Part shown: positions 28,448-37,806 of the stretch, piece after piece
How the letters are laid out: every line of letters begins with the position of its first letter
Position numbering within the stretch: position 1 is the stretch's first letter
Assembly: GCA_024691985.1 (NCBI GenBank)
Contig: JAILNC010000100.1
Location: 1 to 64,000 of the forward strand
Source: Oscillospiraceae bacterium
Lineage (GTDB): Bacteria > Bacillota > Clostridia > Oscillospirales > Oscillospiraceae
Direction of reading: 5' to 3'
Length of the DNA stretch: 64,000 nucleotides
The notes under the pieces: model-generated
The model's input: the letters and a program-made list of their open reading frames with translations, nothing else
The model's database searches: none
Told to the model about the DNA's origin: nothing
Position numbers and translations under genes: made by a program

Positions 28448-29524
28448 ATGGCTAAACTGAAACCTCATCTCTGGGTCATCGTGACCGGTCTCGTGGTCGG
28501 CGCCGCCGCGGTCCTGCTGACCGCGCTCGGCAACCCCGGCAATATGGGCTTCTGCATCGCCTGCTTCATCCGCGACATCGCGGGCGGCGTGAAGATGCAC
28601 ACGGCCCCCGTCGTCCAGTACGTCCGTCCCGAGATCATCGGCATCGTGCTCGGCGCGATGGCCATGGCGCTCATCGGCGGCGAGTTTAAGTCCAAGGGCG
28701 GCTCCGCCCCGGTCAGCCGCTTCGTGCTCGGCTTCTTCGTGATGGTCGGCGCGCTGATGTTCCTCGGCTGCCCGCTGCGTATGGTCATCCGTCTCGGCGG
28801 CGGCGACGGCAACGCGCTCTTCGGCCTGCTGGGCTTCGCGGCCGGCGTCTGGTGCGGCACAATCTTCCTCAACAAGGGCTTCAGCTTCAAGCGCGCCTAC
28901 AACATGCCCAAGCTGGAGGGCTATGCCCTGCCCGCGATCAACGTCGTCCTGTTCGTCCTGCTGGTAGCCGGCGCCGGCGTGCTCGCTTTCTCCGAGAAGG
29001 GGCCCGGCTCCATGCGCGCGCCCGTCATCGCGGCGCTCGTCGCCGGTCTCGTGGTCGGCGCCCTCGCGCAGAAGTCCCGCCTGTGCATGGCGGGCGGCAT
29101 CCGCGACGCCATCCTGCTCAAGGACTTCCACCTGCTCTGGGGCTTCATCGCGATCTTCGCCGCCGTGCTCGTCGGCAATCTGATCCTCGGCAAGTTCAAG
29201 GCGGGCTTTGACGGCCAGCCCGTAGCCTTCAACACCCTCGTCAGCGGCAACTTCCTCTGGGCCTTCCTCGGCATGTTCCTGGTCGGTGTGGCCTCCGTCC
29301 TGCTGGGCGGCTGCCCCCTGCGCCAGCTGATCCTGGCCGGCTCCGGCAGCAGCGACGCCACCGTCGCCGTGCTCGGCATGACCGTCGGCGCCGCCTTCTG
29401 CCACAACTTCGGCTTTGCCTCCTCCGGCGACGGCACCACCGCCAACGGCCACATCGCCGTGATCGTCGGCATCATCGTTACGCTGATCATCGCCTTCACC
29501 AACTGCCAGAAGGCCGACGACTGA
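28448..29524 (+). CDS. yedE: YedE family putative selenium transporter
   Basis: Multi-TM; GNPGNMGFCIACFIRDIAGG, FLGCPLRMVIRLGGGDGNA, GGCPLRQLILAGSG motifs; within selenium cluster. Confidence 0.9.
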   Translation: MAKLKPHLWVIVTGLVVGAAAVLLTALGNPGNMGFCIACFIRDIAGGVKMHTAPVVQYVRPEIIGIVLGAMAMALIGGEFKSKGGSAPVSRFVLGFFVMVGALMFLGCPLRMVIRLGGGDGNALFGLLGFAAGVWCGTIFLNKGFSFKRAYNMPKLEGYALPAINVVLFVLLVAGAGVLAFSEKGPGSMRAPVIAALVAGLVVGALAQKSRLCMAGGIRDAILLKDFHLLWGFIAIFAAVLVGNLILGKFKAGFDGQPVAFNTLVSGNFLWAFLGMFLVGVASVLLGGCPLRQLILAGSGSSDATVAVLGMTVGAAFCHNFGFASSGDGTTANGHIAVIVGIIVTLIIAFTNCQKADD

Positions 29525-29543
29525 GAAAGAGAGGGTACGGAAC

Positions 29544-29750
29544 ATGACAAAGGTCGACGCGAGAGGCTATGCCTGCCCCCAGCCCGTCATCATGACCAAG
29601 AAGGCGCTGGAGAAGAACGGCGCGCCCGTGACCGTGCTGGTCGACGACAATGCGCCGCTGGAAAACGTGACCCGCTATGCGACCAACGCAGGCTTCAAGG
29701 TCTCCCACAAGGACCTCGGCGGCGGGGAATTTGAGATTTCCATCAAGTGA
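29544..29750 (+). CDS. TusA/SirA-like sulfurtransferase (YedF N-terminal domain type)
   Basis: VDARGYACPQPVIMTKKALEKN: CPxP motif. Confidence 0.88.
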   Translation: MTKVDARGYACPQPVIMTKKALEKNGAPVTVLVDDNAPLENVTRYATNAGFKVSHKDLGGGEFEISIK

Positions 29751-29989
29751 TGGAACAGATCGCCACCTTCCACACCCATCTCGGGGCGCTGAGATTCCAG
29801 CGCAGGCTGACGAATCTCGGCCATGAGGCGGCGATGGCGCCGGTGCCCAGGAAGCTCTCCGCTTCCTGCGGCACCTGCGTTCGTTTTGCCGCGCCCTTTG
29901 AAGAGGCGTGGGCCGACGAGGATCTGGACGCCGTCTACCTCGCGGAAGGGAAGAACAGCTATACGCGCGTCTTCCTCAACGGGGACTGA
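29750..29989 (+). CDS. DUF3343 putative Se/S carrier-like protein
   Basis: ATFHTHLGALRFQRRLTNLGHEAAMAPVPRKLSASCGTCVRF; overlaps stop of tusA-like gene. Confidence 0.82.
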   Translation: MEQIATFHTHLGALRFQRRLTNLGHEAAMAPVPRKLSASCGTCVRFAAPFEEAWADEDLDAVYLAEGKNSYTRVFLNGD

Positions 29990-30018
29990 CGGGCTGCGCC
30001 GCCGAAGGGAGAACACAC

Positions 30019-30894
30019 ATGGAATACGAAGGCCAGATCTGCCGCAGTCCCATGGAGCGCGGCAGCTTCATGCTTCCGGTCTCGGTGGGCTGCGCCTATA
30101 ACTGCTGCCGCTTCTGTATGCTGTTCAAGCATCTGCAGTACCGGACGCTACCGATGGAGCAGATCCAGGCGGAGCTGGACCGGGTCGTCGCACTGGGCGG
30201 CAGCCCGCGCCGCGTCTTTCTCGGGGACGGCAGCGCCTTCGCCCTCCCGGCCGCGCGGCTGGAGGAGATCCTGCTGCGCGTGCGCGCGGCCTTTCCAGAC
30301 TGCGAGAGCGTCGCCATGGACGCCACGGCGCGCAGCGTACTGGCAAAGTCGGACGAAGAGCTGCGCCGCCTGGCGGAGCTCGGCGTCACCGATCTCTATC
30401 TCGGGATCGAGTGCGCGCTGGAGGACGTGCTGGCGGCCATGGACAAGGGCAACACCTTCGCCGAGGCGGAGGAGGCCGTCGAGCGGCTGCACCGCGCGGG
30501 CATCGGCTACGACGCCCACATCATGACCGGCATCTGCGGACACGGCAGGGGAGAGGAGAACGCCCGCGCGCTCGCGGCCTTCTTTCAGCGCACGAGACCG
30601 CTGCGCGTCTGCAACTTCTCGCTGTTCCTGCACAAAAGCGCGCCTCTGTACGAGGATGTGCTGGCCGGGCGCTTTGTCCCGGCTGACGAGCGGGAGAACC
30701 TCACGGAGGAGCTGCGGCTGCTGGAGGGGCTGGACGGTCTGACGCTGGAGTACGACGGCCTCCACGACTTCGTCCCCCTGCGCGTGAAGGGCAGGCTCCC
30801 CGCGGATCGGGAGACGCTGTGCCGCCGTCTGGAGGCGGCGATCGCCGCCTATGACGCCGCGCCCGGGACGATCCCGCTGGCGCTGGTGGAATGA
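30019..30894 (+). CDS. Radical SAM protein linked to selenium cluster
   Basis: VSVGCAYNCCRFCMLF (CX4CX2C/CX3CX3C), GGSPRRVFLGDGSAF, TDLYLGIECALEDVLAAMDKGNT. Confidence 0.85.
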   Translation: MEYEGQICRSPMERGSFMLPVSVGCAYNCCRFCMLFKHLQYRTLPMEQIQAELDRVVALGGSPRRVFLGDGSAFALPAARLEEILLRVRAAFPDCESVAMDATARSVLAKSDEELRRLAELGVTDLYLGIECALEDVLAAMDKGNTFAEAEEAVERLHRAGIGYDAHIMTGICGHGRGEENARALAAFFQRTRPLRVCNFSLFLHKSAPLYEDVLAGRFVPADERENLTEELRLLEGLDGLTLEYDGLHDFVPLRVKGRLPADRETLCRRLEAAIAAYDAAPGTIPLALVE

Positions 30895-30906
30895 ACTGAA
30901 AACCAA

Positions 30907-30934
30907 AATCCCTGATGTCATCATCAGGGATTTC
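30907..30934 (+). terminator. Terminator hairpin
   Basis: AATCCCTGATG-TCAT-CATCAGGGATT. Confidence 0.65.
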
Positions 30935-30953
30935 TTAAAACGGAGGAGCTTTC

Positions 30954-32153
30954 ATGCGCATACTGAGCGTGACGGCGCAGCGGCCGGACAGCACCGGCAG
31001 CGGCGTCTACCTGACGGAGCTTGTGCGCGGCTTTGCCCGACTCGGGCAGACGCAGGCGGTACTCTGCGGTCTCGGACCGGAGGACGGGGCGGCCTTCCCC
31101 GAGGGGGTGGGCTGCTTTCCCGTGCGCTATGAGACGGATGAGCTGCCGTATCCCGTACTGGGCATGTCGGATCAGATGCCCTACCGCAGCACCCGCTACT
31201 GCGACATGACGGAGGAGATGACCGCGCAGCTTCGCGCCGCCTTTTCCGTGCAGATCGAAAACGCGCTGCGGACCTTTCGGCCCGACGTGATCCTCTGTCA
31301 TCACCTGTACTATGTGACCGCCCTCGTACGGCAGCTCTGCCCGGAGACGCCGGTCTATGCGCTCTGCCACGGCTCGGACCTGCGGCAGATCCGCAAAAAC
31401 CCCTGGCAGAGGGAGACGATCTGCGAAGAGATCGCGCGGCTCGACGGCATTTTCGCCCTGCACGAAGAGCAAAAGCGCACGATCGTGGAGCTCTATGCCG
31501 TGCCGCCGGAGAGGATCACCGTTATCGGCACCGGCTACAATCGGGAGATCTTTCACCTGACCGATGCGCGGAACGCCCGCGGCGACGGGAAGACACGGCT
31601 GCTCTTCGCGGGGAAGATCGCGGAGAAGAAGGGCGTGTTCAGCCTGCTGCGCGCGATGTCGCGGCTTGACAGACCGGAGCGTTATTCTCTCACGCTCGCC
31701 GGTGGTTACGGCGACGAGGAGGAATATGCGCGTATCCGGGAGGCCGCGAAAGCAGTTCCCTGCGAGCTGCGCTTTCCCGGCAAACTGAGCCAGCCGGAGC
31801 TCGCCGCCGTCATGAACGGGAGCGACGTCTTCATCCTGCCCTCCTTTTACGAGGGGCTGCCGCTGGTGCTGATCGAGGCGATGGCCTGCGGCCTGCGCTG
31901 CGTCTGCACGGACCTGCCCGGCATCCGCCCCTGGCTGGATGCGCAGCTGCCCGGGCACGGGGTCGTCTTCGTCCCGCCGCCGCAGATGGTCAACCAGGAT
32001 GAGGCGCTGCCCGAGAGCCTCCCCGCCTTCGAGCAGGCGCTGGCCGCAGCGATCGAGAGCGCCGGAGCCGCGCCTCTCCCGGATCGGGAGCGCCTGCATG
32101 CGCTCTCCTGGGACGGCCTGTGCGAAAGGCTTCTCCCGCTGCTGAAAGCCTGA
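30954..32153 (+). CDS. Glycosyltransferase family 4
   Basis: GTGYNREIF, RLLFAGKIAEKKGVFSLLRAM, VFILPSFYEGLPLVLIEAMACGLRCVCTDLPGI. Confidence 0.9.
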   Translation: MRILSVTAQRPDSTGSGVYLTELVRGFARLGQTQAVLCGLGPEDGAAFPEGVGCFPVRYETDELPYPVLGMSDQMPYRSTRYCDMTEEMTAQLRAAFSVQIENALRTFRPDVILCHHLYYVTALVRQLCPETPVYALCHGSDLRQIRKNPWQRETICEEIARLDGIFALHEEQKRTIVELYAVPPERITVIGTGYNREIFHLTDARNARGDGKTRLLFAGKIAEKKGVFSLLRAMSRLDRPERYSLTLAGGYGDEEEYARIREAAKAVPCELRFPGKLSQPELAAVMNGSDVFILPSFYEGLPLVLIEAMACGLRCVCTDLPGIRPWLDAQLPGHGVVFVPPPQMVNQDEALPESLPAFEQALAAAIESAGAAPLPDRERLHALSWDGLCERLLPLLKA

Positions 32154-32233
32154 AAACAAAGCTGCGGCTGTCAGCGGGCATGGAGCGCAACAGGCTCCGG
32201 GAGGCCGGAAGTTCGAAGCTTCTCACCCGAAAC

Positions 32234-32268
32234 AAAACCGCCGAAATCATTTTGATTTCGGCGGTTTT
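32234..32268. terminator. Intrinsic terminator
   Basis: AAAACCGCCGAAATC-ATTTT-GATTTCGGCGGTTTT. Confidence 0.85.
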
Positions 32269-32354
32269 CCATACATTTGGACGAAATGCGGCCCGATGTC
32301 ACAGGCCTCAGGCCGCCTTGCCGATGAGCGGCAAAGCGGAAGACTTCAAAAAAC

Positions 32355-32888
32355 TCAGGCGTCGGCCTCGGCGTCAGCCTCGCCCATCTTGCCGTATTGT
32401 GCCTCGTCGGTATCCCGGAAACGGATATCGGCCTCTAAAAACAGATTCAGGATCCTGTGCTTATACCGAAGAGTCGGCAGGGTCTCGATGAACGTCGCGA
32501 TAGCGGCCCACATGGAAAAAGAACCGACCGCAGAGATGATTTCGGCGGTGACCGTATCCACCCGACCCATTGACGAATAGCCGATGACGACAAAGAGCGC
32601 GCCCGGCAGAAGAGCGGCAAGCGCTCTCAGATCGCTGCGGCGTATCTCCCTCTTGTTGCGCCGGAGCAGCTTCTCTACATACGTGCGATAAGTACTGCAG
32701 AAACGCTCCATGTCCGGGAGCTTTGGCGCCTGAAGCTCGATGGCGATGTCTTCGCCGACCCTGTGATCCACAATGTAATCCTGCAGATAAGCAACCAGCT
32801 CAGCGCTGAAGGAGCGGTCGGAGGGATAGAATCTGTCTTAGAGAGCCTCTTCATCTGTGACTCTGATCGGAATGCAGAACTCATTCAT
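32355..32888 (-). pseudogene. Small membrane-associated hypothetical protein interrupted by TAA at codon 17
   Basis: Continuous frame MNEFCIPIRVTDEEAL-*-DRFYPSDRSFSAELVAYLQDYIVDHRVGEDIAIELQAPKLPDMERFCSTYRTYVEKLLRRNKREI...; TAA at 32838-32840. Confidence 0.7.
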
Positions 32889-32943
32889 GGGTGCAGTTCT
32901 CCTTTTTCGGTTTGATGTCCTGTTTTATCTGCCCGCGGCCCTG

Positions 32944-34074
32944 TCATTCATGCGCGTCGGACTGCGCCTGGCGTTTCTCCAGCTTGGAAAGGAAGTAGTC
33001 CTGATAGACAAAGCTCAGGATCGCCGCGGCGGGGATCGAAAGCAGCATGCCCAGGACGCCGAATATCTCTCCAAGCACGATGCCGGCGACCAGGATCAGC
33101 AGGCCGGAGACGCCGAGAGAGCCGGAAAACAGCTTGGGCTTGAGAATGTAGCCGTCCACGAACTGCAGCACGATACAGAAGATGATGAACATCAGCGCAT
33201 GGAGCGGATTGACGAGCAGGAGCACGAACGCGCCGATCACGCCGCCGATGATCGGGCCGAAATTCGGGATCAGATTTGTTACGGCGACGATCACCGAAAT
33301 AAGGCCGATATACTCCATCCCGCACACGAGCATGAAGATCGCATTGACAACGCCGACGATGACGGATTCCAGCAGGCTCTGCTTGAGGTAGCTGATCAGG
33401 ATCGCGTCACAGCGCCGGATGAAGTCCATGATGCCGTCGGCCTTCTCCTTGTGCAGGGTCACGGTCATGAAGCGCCACAAGGCGTTCAGCACACCGGTCT
33501 TGTCAATGAGCAGATAGACCGCGACGATCAGCGCAAGCGCAGTGGTAAGGATCCCTTTGCCGGAGTTTGCCGCCGCGGACAGGATCTTTCCCGCATTTCC
33601 GCGCACGAAAGCGGAGATGGACGTCAAGGCGTTCTGTGACAGCGTCTCGATGTTTTCGGCATTGAGCACAGCTTCCAGCGGGCTGCCCTCCAGCATCCGG
33701 ATCAGAGATACGGCATATTCGTCATAGCTCTCCGAAAAGCGTGAGATGCTCGACACAAGCTGCGGGATCAGTGTCCCGAGCAGAAGGATCACGGCCAGCA
33801 GCGCCGTGAGGATCCCAAGCGTCACGGAGAGATACCAGCGCGTGTTGCCCGCCTTCATCTTGCGCAGTACCTTTTTTTCGTAGAACTTTGCCAACGGATT
33901 GAGAAAATAGGCGAATATGGCGCCCAGGAGAATGGAACTGAAGCTTCTGAGGAAGAAGCCGACAGAAGAAAACACCGTGCTGAGATTCGCCAGAAGCATG
34001 TAAAACGCCACGGCGATACAGGCGATCACCGCGCCGTTAAACCATTTCTTTTCTGACAGCTTGAAATGTTTCAT
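32944..34074 (-). CDS. AI-2E family transporter-like permease
   Basis: Multi-TM; FFLRSFSSILLGAIFAYFLNPL, NLIPNFGPIIGGVIGAF, GSLGVSGLLILVAGIVLGEIFGVLGMLLSIPAAAILSFVYQD. Confidence 0.9.
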   Translation of the reverse strand: MKHFKLSEKKWFNGAVIACIAVAFYMLLANLSTVFSSVGFFLRSFSSILLGAIFAYFLNPLAKFYEKKVLRKMKAGNTRWYLSVTLGILTALLAVILLLGTLIPQLVSSISRFSESYDEYAVSLIRMLEGSPLEAVLNAENIETLSQNALTSISAFVRGNAGKILSAAANSGKGILTTALALIVAVYLLIDKTGVLNALWRFMTVTLHKEKADGIMDFIRRCDAILISYLKQSLLESVIVGVVNAIFMLVCGMEYIGLISVIVAVTNLIPNFGPIIGGVIGAFVLLLVNPLHALMFIIFCIVLQFVDGYILKPKLFSGSLGVSGLLILVAGIVLGEIFGVLGMLLSIPAAAILSFVYQDYFLSKLEKRQAQSDAHE

Positions 34075-35753
34075 GCCATTGCCTCCTGTCCTTCCGGCCG
34101 TACCGGATCCGGTCCGTAATACGCCAGACACAGCATCGTGAGATCGTCAAACTGATCCGCGGTCCCGACGAATCCGTCCACCGCAGCCCGTGCAGTTCTC
34201 AATACCGCCTCGGGGTCCTGTCCGCCCGCGCTGTTCAGAGCCTCCAGGACGCGGTCCGTTCCGAAGAGCCGGCCGTCCTCGTCGTTCGCCTCCGGAAGAC
34301 CGTCGGAATAGACGAACACCATGCTGCCCGGCTCCAGCTTCAGCGCATACTCGCGGTAGGAGATGCCCTCCATGGTCCCCGCCGCCATCCCGTGCGGATC
34401 CTTGACAAGCTCATATCGGCCGCCCGGGCTCTTCAGGATCGGATACTCGTGGCCGGCGTTGACCGCCTGCATCCTGCCGCTGGAGATCTCGAGCACGCCG
34501 AGCCAGACGGTCACGAACATGAGCTCGGAATTGTTGGCGGCGATCTGCTCGTTGAGCTGCTCCATGGCCCGCTTCGGGCCGAGACCCGCCAGTACGCAGT
34601 TGTGCAGCAGCACCATGCACTTCATCATGAAGAGCGCGGCCGGTATCCCCTTGCCCGAGACGTCCGCCATGACCAGACCCAGGTGGTCCTCGTCGATCAG
34701 GAAAAAGTCGTAGAAGTCGCCGCCGACCTCCTTGGCCGGGTCCATCTCGGCATACAGCGCGAATTCCTTCCTGTCGGGGAAGGGCGGGAAGCTGCGCGGG
34801 AGCATGTCCTCCTGGATGCGGGCGGAAAGCGCAAGCTCGGTGCTCAGGCGCTCGCGTTCCGCCGTGATCCTGGTATTCTCGCGCAGATAGTGCTTCAGAT
34901 TCCGGTCCATGTCTTCGACCGAATGGGCCAGCGCTTCCAGCTCGTCGCCGGTGCGCACGTCGGAGACATACTCCTCGTCGCTGTCCAGCTTGCTGACCAG
35001 CTCGTCCGTGTCCTGCTTGAGCGACTGGATCGGGCGGATCATCGTCCGCTCGAGCACCCGGTAATGCAGGATCATCCCGATACAGGTGATGGCGATGATC
35101 GTGATCGCGAGCATCAAATACAGATTCATCTGCGCCTGCCAGATCTCAGCGATCGACACATCGACGCCGACCAGAGCCGGGACCTCGTCGTCCGCGGTAT
35201 GCAGCGGCACAAGAGCTGTGGCGAGCTTTTCGCCGCCGAGCTCACGCACGCCGATATAGAGCTCCTCCGGCGCCTGCAGCTTTTCCCTGTCCAGCGCCTG
35301 CAGCATGATCTCTTTTTCGCCGGAGCGGTAGGGCCGACGCTCGAGAAACTCCGCCTGCGCATCTTGCAGGTCCCCGGATCCCGCGGGCAGATTGTGATAG
35401 ATCTCGCTGATGCAGATCAACTCGTCCTCCGCGGGAACGACCAGATAGATATCCTTGAATTCCCGGTCGTACATGCCTGCGGTCATGAGGCCGCTGCGGA
35501 TGGCGAAATACTCGTCGTCCTCCGTCCCGGTCTCCAGAAACTTTGTCGGCGCGCTGCCGCTGATGTTGTCCGCGATCAGATGGGTATAGGAATAGGTGTT
35601 CTCGGTGTAAAGCTTCAGGTTCCGCTTGTACAGCATCTGACCTGCGATGAAGCTGACCCCCAGGATCAGGAAAAGACCCAGCAGGGCAAGGTGGCTGATG
35701 TTCCGGCCGGCGATCGTGCCCCGCCTGGTTTTGATTTTCTTGTATTCTCTCAT
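34071..35753 (-). CDS. Membrane sensor with HAMP and SpoIIE/PP2C phosphatase domain
   Basis: TM - extracytoplasmic segment - TM - HAMP (RPIQSLKQDTDELVSKLDSDEEYVSDVRTGDELEAL) - LPRSFPPFPDRKEFALYAEMDPAKEVGGDFYDFFLIDEDHLGLVMADVSGKGIPAALFM. Confidence 0.93.
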   Translation of the reverse strand: MREYKKIKTRRGTIAGRNISHLALLGLFLILGVSFIAGQMLYKRNLKLYTENTYSYTHLIADNISGSAPTKFLETGTEDDEYFAIRSGLMTAGMYDREFKDIYLVVPAEDELICISEIYHNLPAGSGDLQDAQAEFLERRPYRSGEKEIMLQALDREKLQAPEELYIGVRELGGEKLATALVPLHTADDEVPALVGVDVSIAEIWQAQMNLYLMLAITIIAITCIGMILHYRVLERTMIRPIQSLKQDTDELVSKLDSDEEYVSDVRTGDELEALAHSVEDMDRNLKHYLRENTRITAERERLSTELALSARIQEDMLPRSFPPFPDRKEFALYAEMDPAKEVGGDFYDFFLIDEDHLGLVMADVSGKGIPAALFMMKCMVLLHNCVLAGLGPKRAMEQLNEQIAANNSELMFVTVWLGVLEISSGRMQAVNAGHEYPILKSPGGRYELVKDPHGMAAGTMEGISYREYALKLEPGSMVFVYSDGLPEANDEDGRLFGTDRVLEALNSAGGQDPEAVLRTARAAVDGFVGTADQFDDLTMLCLAYYGPDPVRPEGQEAMA

Positions 35754-35778
35754 GGCCTGTATCCCGCGTCTTTCCCGT

Positions 35779-36246
35779 TCAGTTTGATGCTTCCTCGCCG
35801 AGGAAGAAACCGCTGATCCGATCCTCCGTGACGAGAACGGATTCCTGATGGAAGCGGGTACGCAGCTCCTGCGCGATCTTCTGCACGAGGTCCCGATCCG
35901 CATCGATCAGTATGAGCACGAGCGAGGTTTCCTCCGTGTATTCCCCGTCCTCGTGATAGTATCCGCCCTCCTCAATGTCAACGGAGAATGCCGCGTGATA
36001 ACTGCGGCAGACGTCCTTCAAAACGTCCAGATACGTCTGCGTATCGTACAGCTGCTCTCTGGTCACCGCGTCGTACAAGCCGATGTAGATGCGGGTCTCC
36101 GTCATCTGCATGCCGCTCGCCGCGTCCTTTTGCTCAAGCAGCGCGGAGAGCTGCCCGGTGAGGGCCTCTTTGGCGAGCCGGCGCTGTTTTTTCAGCTTCT
36201 GCCTCATGGCGTAGTGTATCAGAGCAGCTGCGTATTTCTGCGACAT
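35779..36246 (-). CDS. Hypothetical protein (155 aa), co-directional with SpoIIE phosphatase
   Basis: MSQKYAAALIHYAMRQKLKKQRRLAKEALTGQLSALLEQKD...; 25 bp upstream of phosphatase gene. Confidence 0.65.
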   Translation of the reverse strand: MSQKYAAALIHYAMRQKLKKQRRLAKEALTGQLSALLEQKDAASGMQMTETRIYIGLYDAVTREQLYDTQTYLDVLKDVCRSYHAAFSVDIEEGGYYHEDGEYTEETSLVLILIDADRDLVQKIAQELRTRFHQESVLVTEDRISGFFLGEEASN

Positions 36247-36459
36247 TTTTTCTTCTCACTCCAATTTATTCAAAGCCGGCGGGATCGCGCCGATCCCGCC
36301 CGGAAACGGCTGCGGCGCGGGCAGAATACCAATTTCTGTCTGTATAGTCTACTATAACACCCGCCTTTTTTCAATATAATATTCATTTTCGTCTGCCCGG
36401 GAGTTCCGGCTGCACAGGCAAAAAAGAAATGACAACAATAAATTATTTTATGCAAATTG

Positions 36460-36514
36460 TTGACATAATGTAAATTATGTATTAAGATTGACTCGATTAT
36501 GTAAATTATGTAAT
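36460..36514 (+). promoter_or_regulatory. Promoter with duplicated 14-16 bp operator-like sequence
   Basis: TTGACA-17-TAAGAT; TAATGTAAATTATGTA and TTATGTAAATTATGTA about 31 bp apart. Confidence 0.5.
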
Positions 36515-36618
36515 GTATACCAATGCCGATTTGATTACAGAGACAGAGCACAACACAGAAAAACGGCATAATTGCTTCGTTTTGGTTATGTTTACCATCG
36601 CGAAGGGGAGAAGGCGTC

Positions 36619-37101
36619 ATGAAAAAACCAGAAGGATTCTCGCGCTGCTGCTGGCGGCGCTGATGTTCGTGAGCCTTCTACGCGGTCAGGATCACGGGCA
36701 GCGCCGCGGAGGGCTTCACCGTCACCAACACCCATACGCCGGCGCCGACGCCCAAAATGTACACCATCACCTACGTCCTCAACGGCGGCGTATATGCCGG
36801 CAGCCGGGCAAACATCAGGGAGACCTATCCGGCGGGCACGGTGATCTCGATCCATGAGGCGCCGATCAGAAGAGGATACCGTTTCCTGTACTGGCAGGGC
36901 TCGGCCTATTATCCGGGAGAGTCGTACACGGTCACAGGGGACCATACCTTCACCGCGCAGTGGGAGAGGACGTACGAACCGGACATTTCGCCGCGCACGG
37001 GCGACAACAGCAGACTCGGGCTGTGGACGCTTCTGATGCTCCTCTCGCTGAGCTGCCTGGCCTTTGTCCCTGCGGTATACCGTAAGAAAGGCACGCACTG
37101 A
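36619..37101 (+). pseudogene. Decayed surface protein: signal peptide, Cna_B-like end, InlB-type repeat, C-terminal TM
   Basis: Frames: KTRRILALLLAALMFVSLL / FYAVRITGSAAEGFTVTNTHTPAPTPKMYTITYVLNGGVYAGSRANIRETYP...FTAQWER...GLWTLLMLLSLSCLAFVPAVYRKKGTH; a 6-A tract after ATG and a second shift are needed to join them. Confidence 0.6.
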
Positions 37102-37112
37102 GCAAACAACAA

Positions 37113-37144
37113 GTCAAGACCGTCGGCCAGGCCGGCGGTCTTGA
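37113..37144. terminator. Bidirectional hairpin
   Basis: GTCAAGACCGTCGGCC-AGG-CCGGCGGTCTTGAC. Confidence 0.6.
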
Positions 37145-37194
37145 CAGACTGAAATCTTGCTTCACAAAGCGTTGTTCACGAGGTGGTCGAGCAC

Positions 37195-37728
37195 ATGGCA
37201 GAGACAGTGGAAATCCGAAAATGCAGGGCCGAGGAGGTCGCCCGGACAGGGCGCTTCTATGACAATGTCGTGCGCTGGCTGAACGAGCATGTCAATCATC
37301 CCCGCTGGATCTACGGCGTCTATCCGAGCGAGGGCAGCGTGCGGACGATGGCGGAGGCGGGAGCGCAGTATCTCTGCATCCGGGGAGGATCCATCGTCGG
37401 CGCCTTTGCTCTGAATACCGAGCCGCAGGGCAGCTATCAGAAGGCCGACTGGAGCCGGGCGCTGGCCGACGGCTCGTATATGATCCTTCACGCGCTGGCC
37501 GTCGATCCTCGTCTGCAGAGGCAGGGGCTCGGGGCTGAGGTGATCCGCTTCTGCGCGGACAAAGCGAAAGCGGACGGCTATCAAGCCATCCGCATCGATG
37601 TCGTTCCGACCAACATCCCGGCGAGAAGACTGTTCGAGAAGAACGGATTCAGCTATGTCGGGGACGTCGATCTTGAGCTGCCCATCGGAGACATTCCGGC
37701 GTTCAGCATGTATGAGTTGAATATCTGA
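37195..37728 (+). CDS. GNAT family N-acetyltransferase
   Basis: ILHALAVDPRLQRQGLGAEVIRFCADKAKADGYQAIRIDVVPTNIPARRLFEKNGFSYVG. Confidence 0.93.
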   Translation: MAETVEIRKCRAEEVARTGRFYDNVVRWLNEHVNHPRWIYGVYPSEGSVRTMAEAGAQYLCIRGGSIVGAFALNTEPQGSYQKADWSRALADGSYMILHALAVDPRLQRQGLGAEVIRFCADKAKADGYQAIRIDVVPTNIPARRLFEKNGFSYVGDVDLELPIGDIPAFSMYELNI

Positions 37729-37760
37729 TCCGTCGAGGGACCGAAAACTGTCTGTTTTCC

Positions 37761-37802
37761 GCAAAAGTCCCTGCATGTCCGAAAGACATGCAGGGACTTT
37801 TG
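37761..37802. terminator. Bidirectional terminator
   Basis: GCAAAAGTCCCTGCATGTC-CGAAA-GACATGCAGGGACTTTTGC. Confidence 0.9.
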
Positions 37803-37806
37803 CTTT

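Noticed and set aside
30019-30894. RiPP-maturing radical SAM for the leader peptides
   Set aside because: More than 10 kb away, in the selenium cluster, no SPASM-like C-terminus seen; no link to the NHLP locus.
32838-32840. Recoding (pyrrolysine/Sec-like) at the stop codon of the 32355-32888 gene
   Set aside because: Codon is TAA, not TGA or TAG; no precedent supports recoding, so nonsense mutation or error is preferred.
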